Positions 52,172-61,891 of a stretch of 64,000 bases of DNA are shown here, piece after piece. Origin of the DNA: Rhizobium sullae (GTDB lineage: Bacteria > Pseudomonadota > Alphaproteobacteria > Rhizobiales > Rhizobiaceae). The DNA is taken from NCBI RefSeq assembly GCF_025200715.1, contig NZ_CP104143.1, positions 186,001 to 250,000 of the forward strand, written 5' to 3'. The notes below the pieces were generated by a model. That model was given only the letters and a program-made list of their open reading frames with translations. It did no database searches and was not told where the DNA came from. The translations under genes were made by a program, and so were the position numbers. The stretch's first letter is position 1; each line of letters opens with the position of its first letter.

Positions 52172-52879
52172 TCAGGTGGCGGGCAGCCGGATCGTGAAAC
52201 GGCTTCCCGTTCGGTCCGAATGGCTGAGCGTCAGGTCGCCGCCGAGCGCGGTTAAGAGCTCGCGCGCGGCCGTCAGCCCCAGGCCGGAGCCGGCCACGGC
52301 GTCTGGCTGGGGCAGCTTCCAGAAAGGTTCGAATATCCGCTCCTGATGGGCTGGCTCAATGCCTCGCCCGTTGTCGGAAATATGGATCAGCCAATCGCTA
52401 CCGCTCCTTTCCGCCGCCAGTTCGACATGCAGTGTCGCCGCGCCCCGATAAAGCAGCGCATTGGCGAGGATGTTCTTCAGCGCGGTCGAAAGAAGGGCGG
52501 CATCGCTGTTGAGGCTTGGAAGCGTGTGATGGCTGAAGGTCGCGTCATTGGCCCCCACCTCGGCCTTCAATTCAGTCCAGAGACCGTCAACGATCGGGCC
52601 GAGTTCCACCGGGGCGGGCGAAACCTGCGGCGTGCCCGCGGCGAAGCTCATCAGTGCCTTGGTGAGGCGCTGCGCGGTCTGGGCTTTCTGAAGGATTGCC
52701 GTGAGGCTTTCGCGCTGTTCGCTATCGAGCGTCTCACTGAGTTCGTCCAGCAGGATTTCCGCATACATCGCGATGTGCCGGAGCGGCGATTGGAGGTCGT
52801 GCGAAGCGGTCGCCAGAAAACGCCTCATGCGCTCCTCGCTGGCGCTGGTAACAGCAGTTGGCATTGGACCGGATGACAT
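52172..52879 (-). CDS. Soluble histidine kinase without a recognisable sensor domain
   Basis: 235 residues consisting of HisKA (MRRFLATASHDLQSPLRHIA) and HATPase (ISDNGRGIEPAHQERIFEP, GSGLGLTAARELL), with almost nothing before the His. It must be controlled by another protein. AGAGG precedes the ATG at 52879, where a GTG 12 bases upstream is the alternative. It is convergent with the receiver at 51728-52165, which suggests a cognate pair. Confidence 0.9.
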   Translation of the reverse strand: MSSGPMPTAVTSASEERMRRFLATASHDLQSPLRHIAMYAEILLDELSETLDSEQRESLTAILQKAQTAQRLTKALMSFAAGTPQVSPAPVELGPIVDGLWTELKAEVGANDATFSHHTLPSLNSDAALLSTALKNILANALLYRGAATLHVELAAERSGSDWLIHISDNGRGIEPAHQERIFEPFWKLPQPDAVAGSGLGLTAARELLTALGGDLTLSHSDRTGSRFTIRLPAT

Positions 52880-52912
52880 ACAACCTCTCACTTCATTGAA
52901 GGGAAGATAGAA

Positions 52913-52944
52913 AGAGGGCGCCGGTTCGGCAACCGGCGCCCTCT
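52913..52944 (-). terminator. Strong terminator after secDF
   Basis: Perfect 14-bp arms AGAGGGCGCCGGTT and AACCGGCGCCCTCT with a four-base loop. On the minus strand it is followed by TTCTATCTT. It lies 24 bases beyond the secDF stop and also shields the kinase gene. Confidence 0.88.
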
Positions 52945-52968
52945 GGGAACATGTCTGTCGAAGGTTTC

Positions 52969-55524
52969 TTAGCCGATTGACTTGCGCGGCTCGGTGGCTT
53001 CCGGTGGGATGATCTCCGCCTCGGCGGAGGCCGCCGCGGCCTTGGCGTGGCGGCGGCGCCAGTCACCGAGGAAGAGCAGGATCGGCGCTGCGATGAAAAC
53101 CGACGAGAGCGCGGCGACCGCAATGCCGAACACCATCGGGATTGCGAAGCTCTCGACCGCGCTGCCGCCCCAGATCGCCATCGGAAGCATGGCGAGGAAG
53201 GCGGTGGCGGAGGTGTAGAGGCTTCGGCCGAGCGTTTCGTTGATCGACTTGTCGATGAGCTCGCGAAGCGGCATCGACTTGTAGAGGCGCATGTTTTCAC
53301 GCATGCGGTCATAGACCACGACCTTGTCGTTCACCGAATAACCGACAAGCGTCAAAAGCGCCGCGATGGCCGTCAGGTTGAAGTCGAGCCCGGTGAGCGC
53401 GAAGAAACCAATGGTCTTCGTCACATCGAGGACGAGGGTCGCGATGGCGCCGACCGCAAACGGCCATTCAAAGCGCACCCAGATATAGACGAGCATCGCC
53501 AGGCTTGCGAGAACGACCGAAAGAATGCCGGCGACCGCGAGCTCGCCGCTGACCTTCGGGCCGACGACTTCCGTCCGCTCGATCGTTGCCGACGGATCGA
53601 CCTTGACGATCTCCGCCTTCAGCTGATTGACGGCGGTCGTCTGCGCTTCCTCGCCGCCCGGCTGGCGCTCGGCGCGGATGAGGATATGATTGCTGTCGCC
53701 GAAGGACTGCAGCGCCACTTCGCCGAGGCCGAGTGCATCAAGGTCTTCACGGAAGGAGGCGAGATCGGCAGCCTGTGCCGTCTTCACTTCCAACTGGATG
53801 CCGCCGCGGAAGTCGACGCCGTAGTTGAGGCCAGGCGTGACGAACAGCACGACGGAAATGATGGAAAGCGCGGCGGAAAGCGCAAGTCCGAAGAAACGCG
53901 CCTTCATGAAGTGGATCTGCGTGCCGTCCGGGACGAGGCTGATCGGAAGCAGTGGCTTGATGTTGATGACCTTCATCTTCCTGCGGCGGACGATCGCCAT
54001 CATCGCGACACGGACGATGGAAACGGCAGTGAACATGGAGATCATGATGCCGAGGCCCATGGTGACGGCGAAGCCGCGAACCGGGCCGGAGCCGAACCAG
54101 AACAGCAGCACGGTCGCGATCAGTGCCGTCATGTTACTGTCGACGATGGTCGAGTAGGCGCGGCTGAAGCCGGCGTCGATGGCGGCGAAGGCGCCACGGC
54201 CCTTCCGGGTCTCTTCACGGATACGCTCGTTGATGAGAACGTTCGCATCCACCGCCAGACCGATGCCGAGGACGACACCGGCAATGCCAGGCAGGGTCAG
54301 CGTCGAGCCGATCAGCGTCAGGCCGGCAAAGGTCAAAATCACGTTCAGGAAGAGCGCGACGTTGGCGAGCAGACCCCAGCCGCCGTAGAGGAAGAACATG
54401 AAGCCGACGACCAGCGCGAAGCCGATGAGACCGGAGGTCAGGCCCTTCTTGATGGCGTCGCCGCCGAGATCGGCGCCGACAGTGCGCTCCTCGATGACCG
54501 TCAGCTTGGCGGGAAGTGCACCGGCGCGCAGCATGGCCGCAAGCGTGGTGGCGCTTTCTGCTGTGAAGCTGCCGGAAATCTGGCCGGAGCCGCCGGTGAT
54601 CGGTTCGCGGATGACGGGCGCGCTCAATACCTTGCCGTCGAGGACAATGGCGAAGGGATTGCCGACATTCTGCCGGGTAATATCCGCAAAGCGGGTCGCG
54701 CCGGCGCTATCGAAGCGGAAGCTGACGATCGGCTCTCGGGTGTTCTGGTCGAAGCCGACGCGGGCATCGGAAAGGCGGTCGCCGGAAATTTCGACGCGGT
54801 CTTCCACCGGATAGGTATTGCCCTCATCGTCCTTCATCATGGTGACGCCCGGTGCTGGGGCATTGCTCGGGGCAAGCATGTGGAACGTCATCTTGGCGGT
54901 GGAGCCGAGCAACTGGCGCAGGCGGGTCGGATCCTGCGTGCCCGGAAGCTGGACGAGGATACGGTTTCCGCCGACGCGCTGGATCGTCGGTTCGGCGACA
55001 CCGACCTGGTCGACGCGCTGGCGGATGACCTCGAGGCTCTGCTCGACGGCCGAGTTTACGTTCTGCGTGATGCCGGCCTCCGAGAAGGTCATCGTGATGT
55101 TGTTCGTGCCGCTGGCAGCGATATCGAGATCGGACTGACCGGCGGTGAGGCCGACGCCAACCGGGTTCGCCAGCGCCTGCAGATCGGTGATGGCAGCATC
55201 GCGCTGTGTCGGGTCCGTCAGCGTCACGACGATCTGGCTCTGGTTGCGGGCGACCGAGCTGGTTGCAACACCCTTTTCGCGCAGCACGCGCCGGGTATCC
55301 TGCAGGAGCGATTGCAGGCGTTCCTTCGTCAGTTCCGATTCATCGACTTCGAGAACCAGGTGAGAGCCGCCGCGAAGGTCGAGACCGAGAGAGACCTGAT
55401 CATGAGGCAGCCAGGAAGGCACGCGGTCGAGGACGTTTTGCGGCACGACGTTCGGCAATGCCGTGAGAATGCCGAAGAGAATGATCACCGTATAGGTGAG
55501 CACCAGCCATGGTGAGGTGCGCAT
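52969..55524 (-). CDS. secDF: Protein translocase subunit SecDF (fused)
   Basis: 851 residues, fused SecD and SecF that use proton motive force to help pull proteins through SecYEG. SecD starts with TM1 (WLVLTYTVIILFGILTAL) and HDQVSLGLDLRGGSHLVLEV, has the periplasmic P1 region, and GIAGVVLGIGLAVDANVLINERIREE in the membrane part. SecF begins near 545 with its own TM1, then GLNYGVDFRGG, and ends with YSVNDKVVVYDRMREN. Many bacteria carry separate genes; fusion is usual in Rhizobiales. AAGGAA precedes the start. Confidence 0.96.
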   Translation of the reverse strand: MRTSPWLVLTYTVIILFGILTALPNVVPQNVLDRVPSWLPHDQVSLGLDLRGGSHLVLEVDESELTKERLQSLLQDTRRVLREKGVATSSVARNQSQIVVTLTDPTQRDAAITDLQALANPVGVGLTAGQSDLDIAASGTNNITMTFSEAGITQNVNSAVEQSLEVIRQRVDQVGVAEPTIQRVGGNRILVQLPGTQDPTRLRQLLGSTAKMTFHMLAPSNAPAPGVTMMKDDEGNTYPVEDRVEISGDRLSDARVGFDQNTREPIVSFRFDSAGATRFADITRQNVGNPFAIVLDGKVLSAPVIREPITGGSGQISGSFTAESATTLAAMLRAGALPAKLTVIEERTVGADLGGDAIKKGLTSGLIGFALVVGFMFFLYGGWGLLANVALFLNVILTFAGLTLIGSTLTLPGIAGVVLGIGLAVDANVLINERIREETRKGRGAFAAIDAGFSRAYSTIVDSNMTALIATVLLFWFGSGPVRGFAVTMGLGIMISMFTAVSIVRVAMMAIVRRRKMKVINIKPLLPISLVPDGTQIHFMKARFFGLALSAALSIISVVLFVTPGLNYGVDFRGGIQLEVKTAQAADLASFREDLDALGLGEVALQSFGDSNHILIRAERQPGGEEAQTTAVNQLKAEIVKVDPSATIERTEVVGPKVSGELAVAGILSVVLASLAMLVYIWVRFEWPFAVGAIATLVLDVTKTIGFFALTGLDFNLTAIAALLTLVGYSVNDKVVVYDRMRENMRLYKSMPLRELIDKSINETLGRSLYTSATAFLAMLPMAIWGGSAVESFAIPMVFGIAVAALSSVFIAAPILLFLGDWRRRHAKAAAASAEAEIIPPEATEPRKSIG

Positions 55525-55611
55525 GTCGTTGTATTCCTTGAATATGCATATACCGGCGCGGTGCGCTGGCGGTGTGTCATGTGATGTTGCGGAGGCGCGA
55601 TGGTCGCGACA

Positions 55612-56031
55612 TCAAGCGGCGGGCGGGGCTCGCGGCTGATTGCCCGGCAGAGCGGCCGGACGAAGAGCAGTATCGACCGGCGGCAGAGCCGCAGACGGGC
55701 CCCACTCTGCGAATTCGAGATGCGACGGCACCGGCAGGGAAACCGGGCCAAAATCGTGAAGCGTCTGTTTCGGCGCAACCTTGCGATCGGCGGCGAGAAT
55801 GCCGCGAACCGCCTCGCGCGCGGTCAGCTGGAGCGGCTGCGGTTCCTTGCCGGGCAGGGTCAGCGCATTATTGTCTGGGGCCGCGGGACCGGGAATGAGA
55901 TTGCCGCCGATGAGAAGGCCGATATAAGCGGTAATCGCAAGGACGAGCGAAACAGCGATGCGGGCGCTCAAGCGGCGCGCATCGAGTCCTCCCCCGTCAT
56001 TCTTTGCGATCTCGCTCTCAAATCGGCTCAA
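55612..56031 (-). CDS. Single-pass membrane protein, 139 aa, unknown
   Basis: A short N-terminal cytoplasmic part, one membrane segment (IAVSLVLAITAYIGLLIGG, about residues 25-43), then a proline/alanine-rich periplasmic tail. It starts with TTG at 56031, 15 bases after the antiporter stop, without a clear ribosome site. The shared strand suggests coupling with the antiporter and perhaps with secDF 87 bases on. A 13-base direct repeat spans the junction with the antiporter gene. No function is known. Confidence 0.65.
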   Translation of the reverse strand: MSRFESEIAKNDGGGLDARRLSARIAVSLVLAITAYIGLLIGGNLIPGPAAPDNNALTLPGKEPQPLQLTAREAVRGILAADRKVAPKQTLHDFGPVSLPVPSHLEFAEWGPSAALPPVDTALRPAALPGNQPRAPPAA

Positions 56032-56046
56032 AAGCGCAAAAACCCG

Positions 56047-57849
56047 TCATTCTTTCTCGGACGGCGCTGCGGCCGTGCCCGGAATTGTATCAGTCCCATG
56101 CCCATCTTCATAGGCCGGACTGTCATGATGCACTTGGGCGAGCCGGTCAACCATCCCCATGGCGATTTCTCGCTCGCCCATGATGACGGTATCGGCGCCG
56201 TATTGCTTCAACTCGTCGACCTCGGCATCCGAATGCGCGCGGGCGACGATCAGGATTGCGGGGTTCACACTGCGGCCGTATTCGGCAACGCTGCAGGCTT
56301 CGAAGGCATTCGGAATGGCAATCACCAGGCTGCGCGCGCCGGGAAGATTGGCGAGATCGAGCACTTCGCGGGCGGCGGCATTGCCGATTATCGTCTCGAC
56401 GCCCTGCGTGGCAAGCTCTTCGATCCGCTTTTCGGAATCCTCGATGACCAAGAAAGGCGTGCCCGAAGATTTGAGGTTCTGACCGACGATGCTGCCGACC
56501 CGGCCGTAGCCGACGAGGATGGCGTGACCGGAAAGCGACGTCGGCTGGATTTCGTCTTCGGGTTCGGCGGGCTCGATGGGTGCCTCGGCTGCGTCGACCG
56601 GAGCCTCCTCCCGCTTTGGACGCTCGAGAAGCGGGCGCATGCGATCGCAGGCGAAGAAGAGCAGCGGATTGAGGATGATCGAAATTATCGCGCCGGCAAG
56701 GATGAGGTCGCGGCCCTCTTGCGGCAGCAGGCCAAGATCGACGCCGAGGGCGGCGAGGATGAAGGAGAATTCGCCGATCTGCCCCAGGCTTGCGGAGATT
56801 GTCAGGGCTGTGCCGGCCGGCTTTCTAAAGAGCAGCACGATGAGGAAGGCGGCGACGGACTTGCCGATGACAATGATGAAGACGGTTGCCAGGAGCGGCA
56901 GCGGCTTTTCGATCAGGATGTTCGGATCGAAGAGCATGCCGACGGAGACGAAGAAGAGAACAGCGAACGCGTCGCGAAGCGGCAGGCTTTCTTGAGCGGC
57001 GCGATGGCTGAGCTCACTTTCGGCAAGCACCATGCCGGCAAAGAAGGCGCCAAGCGCCAGCGACACGCCGAAGAGCTTCGCGGCGCCGAAAGCGACGCCG
57101 AGCGCGATGGCGAGCACGCCGAGGCGAAAGAGTTCGCGCGAGCCGGTATGGGCGATCCTATGCATCGTCCAGGGAATGAGCTTGCGGCCGAAGACCAGCA
57201 TGAGGGCGACGAAGAGCGCCACCTTCACCAGCGTCATGCCGATAATGCCGCCGATGCCGAGGTCGAGCCCGAACAGGCGGTTGAGGCCGGCCGAAAGCGG
57301 TTCGACCGGCGCGTGCTCACCACCACCGATGCTGGCGGCTGCGGGTATCAGCACGAGCGCGAGGACCATGGCCAAGTCCTCGACGATCAGCCAGCCGACA
57401 GCGATCTTGCCTCGCTCGGTTTCCACGAGACGGCGTTCCTGCAGCGCTTTTAGGAGAACGACGGTCGAAGCGACGGAGAGGGCAAGACCAAAGACGAGAC
57501 TGCCGCCTGTTGGCCAGCCCATCAGCGCGCCGAGGCCCCAGCCGAGGAGAGTTGCAAAGGCGATCTGAACGACGGCGCCTGGCACGGCGACGCCCCGAAC
57601 CGAAAGCAGGTCCTTGAGCGAGAAGTGAAGGCCGACACCGAACATCAGCAGGATGACGCCGATTTCGGCGAGTTCGGGCGCCAGATCCTGATCTGCGACA
57701 TAGCCCGGGGTATGCGGCCCGACGAGAATGCCGGCGAGCAGGTAGCCGACGAGTGGCGGCAGCTTCAACCGGTTGGCGATGGCGCCCAGGATAAAGGCCA
57801 GCACGAGACCTCCGACGATCGTCGAAATCAAAGGCGTATCGTGCGGCAT
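56047..57849 (-). CDS. CPA2 cation:proton antiporter (Kef/YbaL-type) with RCK domain
   Basis: 600 residues. About 12-13 membrane helices (1-385) with GVGLHFSLKDLLSVRGVAVP and FFAGMVLAESELSHRA are followed by a cytoplasmic RCK/TrkA-N domain (about 415-530) with GYGRVGSIVGQNL as NAD-binding motif. YbaL/KefB-like proteins exchange K+ for H+ and may respond to glutathione adducts or redox state. GGGAGGGAG precedes the start. It is divergent from the XRE regulator, which may control it. Confidence 0.93.
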   Translation of the reverse strand: MPHDTPLISTIVGGLVLAFILGAIANRLKLPPLVGYLLAGILVGPHTPGYVADQDLAPELAEIGVILLMFGVGLHFSLKDLLSVRGVAVPGAVVQIAFATLLGWGLGALMGWPTGGSLVFGLALSVASTVVLLKALQERRLVETERGKIAVGWLIVEDLAMVLALVLIPAAASIGGGEHAPVEPLSAGLNRLFGLDLGIGGIIGMTLVKVALFVALMLVFGRKLIPWTMHRIAHTGSRELFRLGVLAIALGVAFGAAKLFGVSLALGAFFAGMVLAESELSHRAAQESLPLRDAFAVLFFVSVGMLFDPNILIEKPLPLLATVFIIVIGKSVAAFLIVLLFRKPAGTALTISASLGQIGEFSFILAALGVDLGLLPQEGRDLILAGAIISIILNPLLFFACDRMRPLLERPKREEAPVDAAEAPIEPAEPEDEIQPTSLSGHAILVGYGRVGSIVGQNLKSSGTPFLVIEDSEKRIEELATQGVETIIGNAAAREVLDLANLPGARSLVIAIPNAFEACSVAEYGRSVNPAILIVARAHSDAEVDELKQYGADTVIMGEREIAMGMVDRLAQVHHDSPAYEDGHGTDTIPGTAAAPSEKE

Positions 57850-57928
57850 TGCTCCCTCCCGATCTGGAATTCCCGTTCAAAACATGACATATATGGCGTA
57901 TGTTGACCAATATGGGTGGTTTGGGATT

Positions 57929-58192
57929 ATGGGTCAAGGCGCAAAGGAAACTATTCTGACACCTGCTTTATGCCGCGCCGCACGAGGGTTGCTCGATTGG
58001 ACGCAGGCGGACCTTGCCGCGAAGGCGGCGGTCTCCCGCAGCACGATACGCGACTACGAAGGGCAGTACCATGAAATCCATCGCGCCACCGAGGCGCAGC
58101 TGCGCCTCGCCTTCGAGGACGGCGGCGTCCGTTTCGTTGAGATCGAAGGGGCGGGGATAGGGCTCTGCCTGCCTCCCGCGCGCAGCATTTAA
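57929..58192 (+). CDS. XRE-type helix-turn-helix regulator, 87 aa
   Basis: A small single-domain HTH protein: CRAARGLLDWTQADLAAKAAVSRSTIRDYE is the DNA-binding region, followed by RATEAQLRLAFEDGGVRFVE. This pattern is common among short rhizobial XRE proteins. I chose the ATG at 57929 where conservation begins; upstream in-frame ATGs exist at 57884 and 57893. The gene is divergent from the antiporter, so it may regulate it. Its stop overlaps the convergent glycosyltransferase stop by four bases. Confidence 0.82.
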   Translation: MGQGAKETILTPALCRAARGLLDWTQADLAAKAAVSRSTIRDYEGQYHEIHRATEAQLRLAFEDGGVRFVEIEGAGIGLCLPPARSI

Positions 58193-59616
58193 CCCTGCGG
58201 TCGCAGGCAGACGGCCGGCACCTTGTAGGCGTTGATCGTCTTGCCGCGGTAGTAACCGTCCGCCGGTTGCCAGCTTTTGACCAACTCAGGCGCAGCGGTC
58301 GTACAGGTCAGCTCATTGTGCGTGACGAAGAGGACTTGATCTTGCACATCCGCAGGCAGGGCGAAATTCTGCTCATAGTAATTGGCCGGGAAGCCGGCGG
58401 GCGGACGCGAGTAGATCTTGAGCGGCTCGTCTCTCAGCGTATGGAACATGTCGGCGACGAAATCGCGGTTGTCGGTAACGACGGTGCCGACACCGGCCTG
58501 CTTGGCGAGCGTGCCGACCTCTCGGCTGATCTCGCTGCGGCCGAGATAGCGCTTCATCGCTTCATTTCCGCCCGGAAGGACAAGCTGATGTGCAAAGATC
58601 GCGGCGAGCGGGAACAGGAAGCTTGCGAGGCCGCCGATGATGAGCGAGATGCGCAGGCCCTTCGGCCAGAGCTGCGTGAGGACTGACACAGCAAGAACCG
58701 TGCCTGCGACATAGGCCGATACGCCCCAATTCGCCTCGGCCTTGGCGACGAAGGCCTGCAGCGTAATCAGCAGGACGACGGGCATGGAAAGCCAGATGAG
58801 AAGTTTTTCCTTCTCGTCGCTCTTGCCTTTGATCATGCGCCACGTCGCCCAAAGCATGGCGAAGAAGACGATCGGCCCGACGACGCCGAACTGGGCGGCG
58901 AAGAATTCGAGCGCACCGCCAAAGTTCAGTTGCATCTGGTCCCACTTCGCGATGTCCTCGGTGTGGCGGACGGTTGTCGCGTCGTGGGTGACGTTCCACC
59001 AAAGGTTCGGCGAGGCGACGGTGAGCGCGGTCGCCACGGAAATGAAGAAGTCGCGCCAGGCAATACGCGCAGCCGGAACAAGAAGCAGCGCGATCAATCC
59101 GCCGGGCACGATGAAAAGGATCGCGTATTTCGACAGGAAGGAACACCCGAAGGCAACGCCCATGACAAGTGCGAGCACGACCGAACGCTTCTCGCTCAGG
59201 CCGAAATAGGCCCAAAGGCCGATCGTCATGAAGAACAGAAGAACGACATCGGTAGAAAAGAACACGGACGAGAGCGCGACGGCAGGCATCGTGATGTAGA
59301 TAGCGCCGGTCCAGCCTTCGATCTTAGGACCGGCAACTCGCCTGGCGAACTGCATCAGCAACAGCGCGGTGGCCACGTGCACGAGGGGCCCGCAAAGGCG
59401 CACCCAAAAAATGTCGGTGGAGCCCGAAATTTCCGTCATCGCGCGGATGAGCCAGGCGATCATAGGCGGCTTCGAGTAATAGCCGAAGTCGAGATTCTGC
59501 GACCAGAACCAGTACTGTGCCTCGTCGACGAAGAAATCCGTCGTGTCGAAATGGAGCATCACGATACGCCACAGAGTGACGGCGAGAATGATGAAAAGGC
59601 CTGTCCTGGCAGTCAT
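58189..59616 (-). CDS. GT39 (ArnT/PMT-like) membrane glycosyltransferase
   Basis: 475 residues with about ten to twelve membrane helices. The catalytic first loop reads FFVDEAQYWFWSQNLDFGYY, then SKPPMIAWLIRAMTE, where D-E is the likely catalytic acid site of the GT-C family. The periplasmic C-terminal part follows from about 360. These enzymes transfer sugars from polyprenyl phosphate donors to lipid A or proteins. ATG 59616 is preferred over a TTG six bases earlier. The acceptor is unknown. Confidence 0.9.
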   Translation of the reverse strand: MTARTGLFIILAVTLWRIVMLHFDTTDFFVDEAQYWFWSQNLDFGYYSKPPMIAWLIRAMTEISGSTDIFWVRLCGPLVHVATALLLMQFARRVAGPKIEGWTGAIYITMPAVALSSVFFSTDVVLLFFMTIGLWAYFGLSEKRSVVLALVMGVAFGCSFLSKYAILFIVPGGLIALLLVPAARIAWRDFFISVATALTVASPNLWWNVTHDATTVRHTEDIAKWDQMQLNFGGALEFFAAQFGVVGPIVFFAMLWATWRMIKGKSDEKEKLLIWLSMPVVLLITLQAFVAKAEANWGVSAYVAGTVLAVSVLTQLWPKGLRISLIIGGLASFLFPLAAIFAHQLVLPGGNEAMKRYLGRSEISREVGTLAKQAGVGTVVTDNRDFVADMFHTLRDEPLKIYSRPPAGFPANYYEQNFALPADVQDQVLFVTHNELTCTTAAPELVKSWQPADGYYRGKTINAYKVPAVCLRPQG

Positions 59617-59710
59617 GAACAACGTCCGCTGAGCTTGAGGCGCCTGCGATACATCAGAGGAAGGGGGCTGCCAACAGGGGCGGCGCAGAACGCCGCACTA
59701 TGCCGCAGGT

Positions 59711-59824
59711 TCAGAGCACACGAAGGGTGGTTGCGCCGCGACTGGCTTCGATCCGCTCGAGCAGGGCGACGGCGGCCAGCGTCGCGATTGCGATGAGGCA
59801 GGAACCCAGTCCGAGAACAATCAT
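59711..59824 (-). CDS. 37-aa single-pass membrane peptide
   Basis: A short frame encoding MIVLGLGSCLIAIATLAAVA, then LLERIEASRGATTLRVL. It has one membrane helix and a short basic tail. The ribosome site AAGGA is seven or eight bases from the ATG at 59824, which makes it more than a chance frame. It is upstream of the GT39 gene on the same strand with a gap of about 95 bases. Small proteins of this kind often assist membrane enzymes; the function here is unknown. Confidence 0.6.
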   Translation of the reverse strand: MIVLGLGSCLIAIATLAAVALLERIEASRGATTLRVL

Positions 59825-60259
59825 TGCTCTATCCTTAACGACATCATGTCATGTCTAACAGGTGGGATATAACACAGAGCTTGTGCGGGACTTGTAGCGC
59901 GCCTGCAACGCCCAGAGACTATTTCGCTGAAGGCGCTCGGAATGCTTGGGAAAGGGCGGATTGTTAAAGCGCCAATTAACCTTCAAGCAAGGAATTAACC
60001 ATAAACATTGCGATACACGTCGGAATGGGAAGATGTTTGCTCGTTCCCACCAGGCATGACGCCGACCCGCCGTACCGGCTCGATCCGGTATCCGTCTCTT
60101 TTCCGAAACAGATTTGCTGATCGGGATACGTCCGCCCTCCGGTTTGCGCCGGCGGTTACACAGGTCGTTTCCCTGCAGTGCGCTCTATCGGATGGAGCAC
60201 AAAGGTTTTTCACCGGATCGTATCCGGAATGTGGTTGGGGATAGGCATTGGGGCAGGAC
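59825..60259. other. Regulatory region between the small membrane gene and the che operon
   Basis: About 435 bases without a gene. It includes CCGGAT-CGT-ATCCGG (60213-60227), a perfect dyad about 33 bases upstream of the receptor start, which could bind a regulator of the chemotaxis operon. No sigma-54 or RpoE2-type promoter is evident. Confidence 0.45.
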
Positions 60260-61891
60260 ATGCCATCAGATCAGGCCAAAGGCGCGCAGGCAGGCAGCCT
60301 TCGCGATCGCCTGCGCTTTGCCGGTCTCGATGACGCACAATGCGAGGCAGTGCGCCGTCACCGGCCGATGCTCGAGGCCCGGCTGAAGAGCGGTCTTCGC
60401 GACCTGTTCCAGCGCTTCCAGTCCTTTCCGGACGCAGCCCGCAATTTCCAGAACGAGCGCCAACTCGATCGCCTGCATGATCTCCAGTCCTCCCATTGGG
60501 ACGTGCTGACGGATGCCCGCTTCGACAGCCTCTACGCCGAGCGTGTCAAGGTTCTTGCCGATACCGAAAGCAAGATGGGGGTTGATCCGCGCTGGCACGT
60601 TGCTGGCCATGGCGTCATGCTGGAGCACATCATTTCGGGTCTGGCGGGCGAGCTTGCAGGCAAGCCGTTGCTGCCAGGCGCCAAGCGCCGCGCGAAAGAG
60701 GTCTCCGAGATGATGACGGCGATCATCCGCCTCGTCATGGTGGATGTCGAAATCGCCGTCTCGCTGCGTTTCAATGCCTTGCGCGCCTCGCAGCAACGCG
60801 CGCTTGCCGAGCAGCGCGAAAACGACCGGACGGAGATCACCCGGATTTTCGGTAACGTGGTCGACGGCCTTGCAGCCCGCGACCTGACCGTGCGCGCAGC
60901 CACCGATGGCGAAGATACCTACGCTGATATCGCCGGTGCGCTCAACGCGGCACTCGACGGCTTTCAGGCGGAATTTGTCGCAATCAGCGAGCGCACCACG
61001 AAAGCCGAACTTTCCACGCGTTCGCTTGCGGCTGCCTCGCAGAGCTTTTCGGGTAATGCGGCCGGTCATTCCGCGCAGCTCATGACATCAGCAGCAGCGC
61101 TCGAAGTGATCGCCGGGGGTGTCCGCGACGGCGCAGTGGAAAGCCGCGCGGCCGAAAAGGCCGCGGCCTCCACCCGTGCCGCCGCCGAAGAGAGCGGTCA
61201 GGTTGTCGGCCGTGCTATCAGCGCGATGGCGGATATCGAACAGTCCGCCGAAAAGATCGGCCAGATCATCGGCGCGATCGACGAGATCGCCTTCCAGACG
61301 AACCTGCTTGCGTTGAACGCCGGCATCGAGGCTGCACGTGCCGGCGAATCCGGTCGCGGCTTTGCGGTCGTGGCGCAGGAAGTGCGCGCACTCGCCCAGC
61401 GTTCTGCCGAAGCCGCCCGCGAAATCAAAACCCTTGTCACGACCACCAAGGCGCAGGTCGATGCCGGCGTTCAGATGGTCGGCCGCACGCAGGATTCGAT
61501 CGGCAGCATCGTGCGGCAGGTAACCGGCATCAATGCTGCGATCGCAACGATTGCAAGCCAGACGGGCGCGCACGCTGCAAGCCTCGATATGGTAACGGCG
61601 GACGTCAAGGCGCTTGGCGGGCAGGTTGCCGACAGCGCGGCATCCGCCAACCGCGCGGCCGAAGGTGCCGATCATCTACACACGGTGATCCTCGAACTCG
61701 GGCAGACGATCCGCGAATTCCGCAGCGCCCGCGAAAATGGGCGGGTCGAAACGGCGCCGCCTCGCGCTTCCCGCCAACGCAGCATCGAGATCACGGCCCG
61801 TCCCGCCACACTGGACGAGGAATACGACAACGAGGATTTCGGGTTTTCGCGTCCGGCTGCGAGTTTCGGAGGCGCCCGAAATGCTTATTGA
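60260..61891 (+). CDS. icpA: Soluble globin-coupled chemoreceptor (IcpA-type MCP)
   Basis: 543 residues with no membrane segment. Residues about 13-165 fit a globin-coupled sensor (protoglobin) with a candidate proximal His79 in [19 protein letters not shown]-like stretch (about 190-245) and an MCP signalling domain follow; its hairpin tip contains [20 protein letters not shown] and [20 protein letters not shown]. In rhizobia this receptor (IcpA) leads the main che operon and senses intracellular state. The ATG at 60260 is chosen; TTG at 60248 is in frame. It is followed by cheS, cheY1 and cheA. Confidence 0.93.
   Translation: MPSDQAKGAQAGSLRDRLRFAGLDDAQCEAVRRHRPMLEARLKSGLRDLFQRFQSFPDAARNFQNERQLDRLHDLQSSHWDVLTDARFDSLYAERVKVLADTESKMGVDPRWHVAGHGVMLEHIISGLAGELAGKPLLPGAKRRAKEVSEMMTAIIRLVMVDVEIAVSLRFNALRASQQRALAEQRENDRTEITRIFGNVVDGLAARDLTVRAATDGEDTYADIAGALNAALDGFQAEFVAISERTTKAELSTRSLAAASQSFSGNAAGHSAQLMTSAAALEVIAGGVRDGAVESRAAEKAAASTRAAAEESGQVVGRAISAMADIEQSAEKIGQIIGAIDEIAFQTNLLALNAGIEAARAGESGRGFAVVAQEVRALAQRSAEAAREIKTLVTTTKAQVDAGVQMVGRTQDSIGSIVRQVTGINAAIATIASQTGAHAASLDMVTADVKALGGQVADSAASANRAAEGADHLHTVILELGQTIREFRSARENGRVETAPPRASRQRSIEITARPATLDEEYDNEDFGFSRPAASFGGARNAY

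Noticed and set aside
53047-55515. 822-codon plus-strand frame opposite secDF
   Set aside because: Composition is dominated by D, E, R, G and H, typical of an antisense frame in GC-rich DNA; secDF motifs are unambiguous.
55600-57453. 617-codon plus-strand frame opposite the Kef-type antiporter
   Set aside because: Antisense shadow of a membrane-protein gene; no ribosome site or domain.
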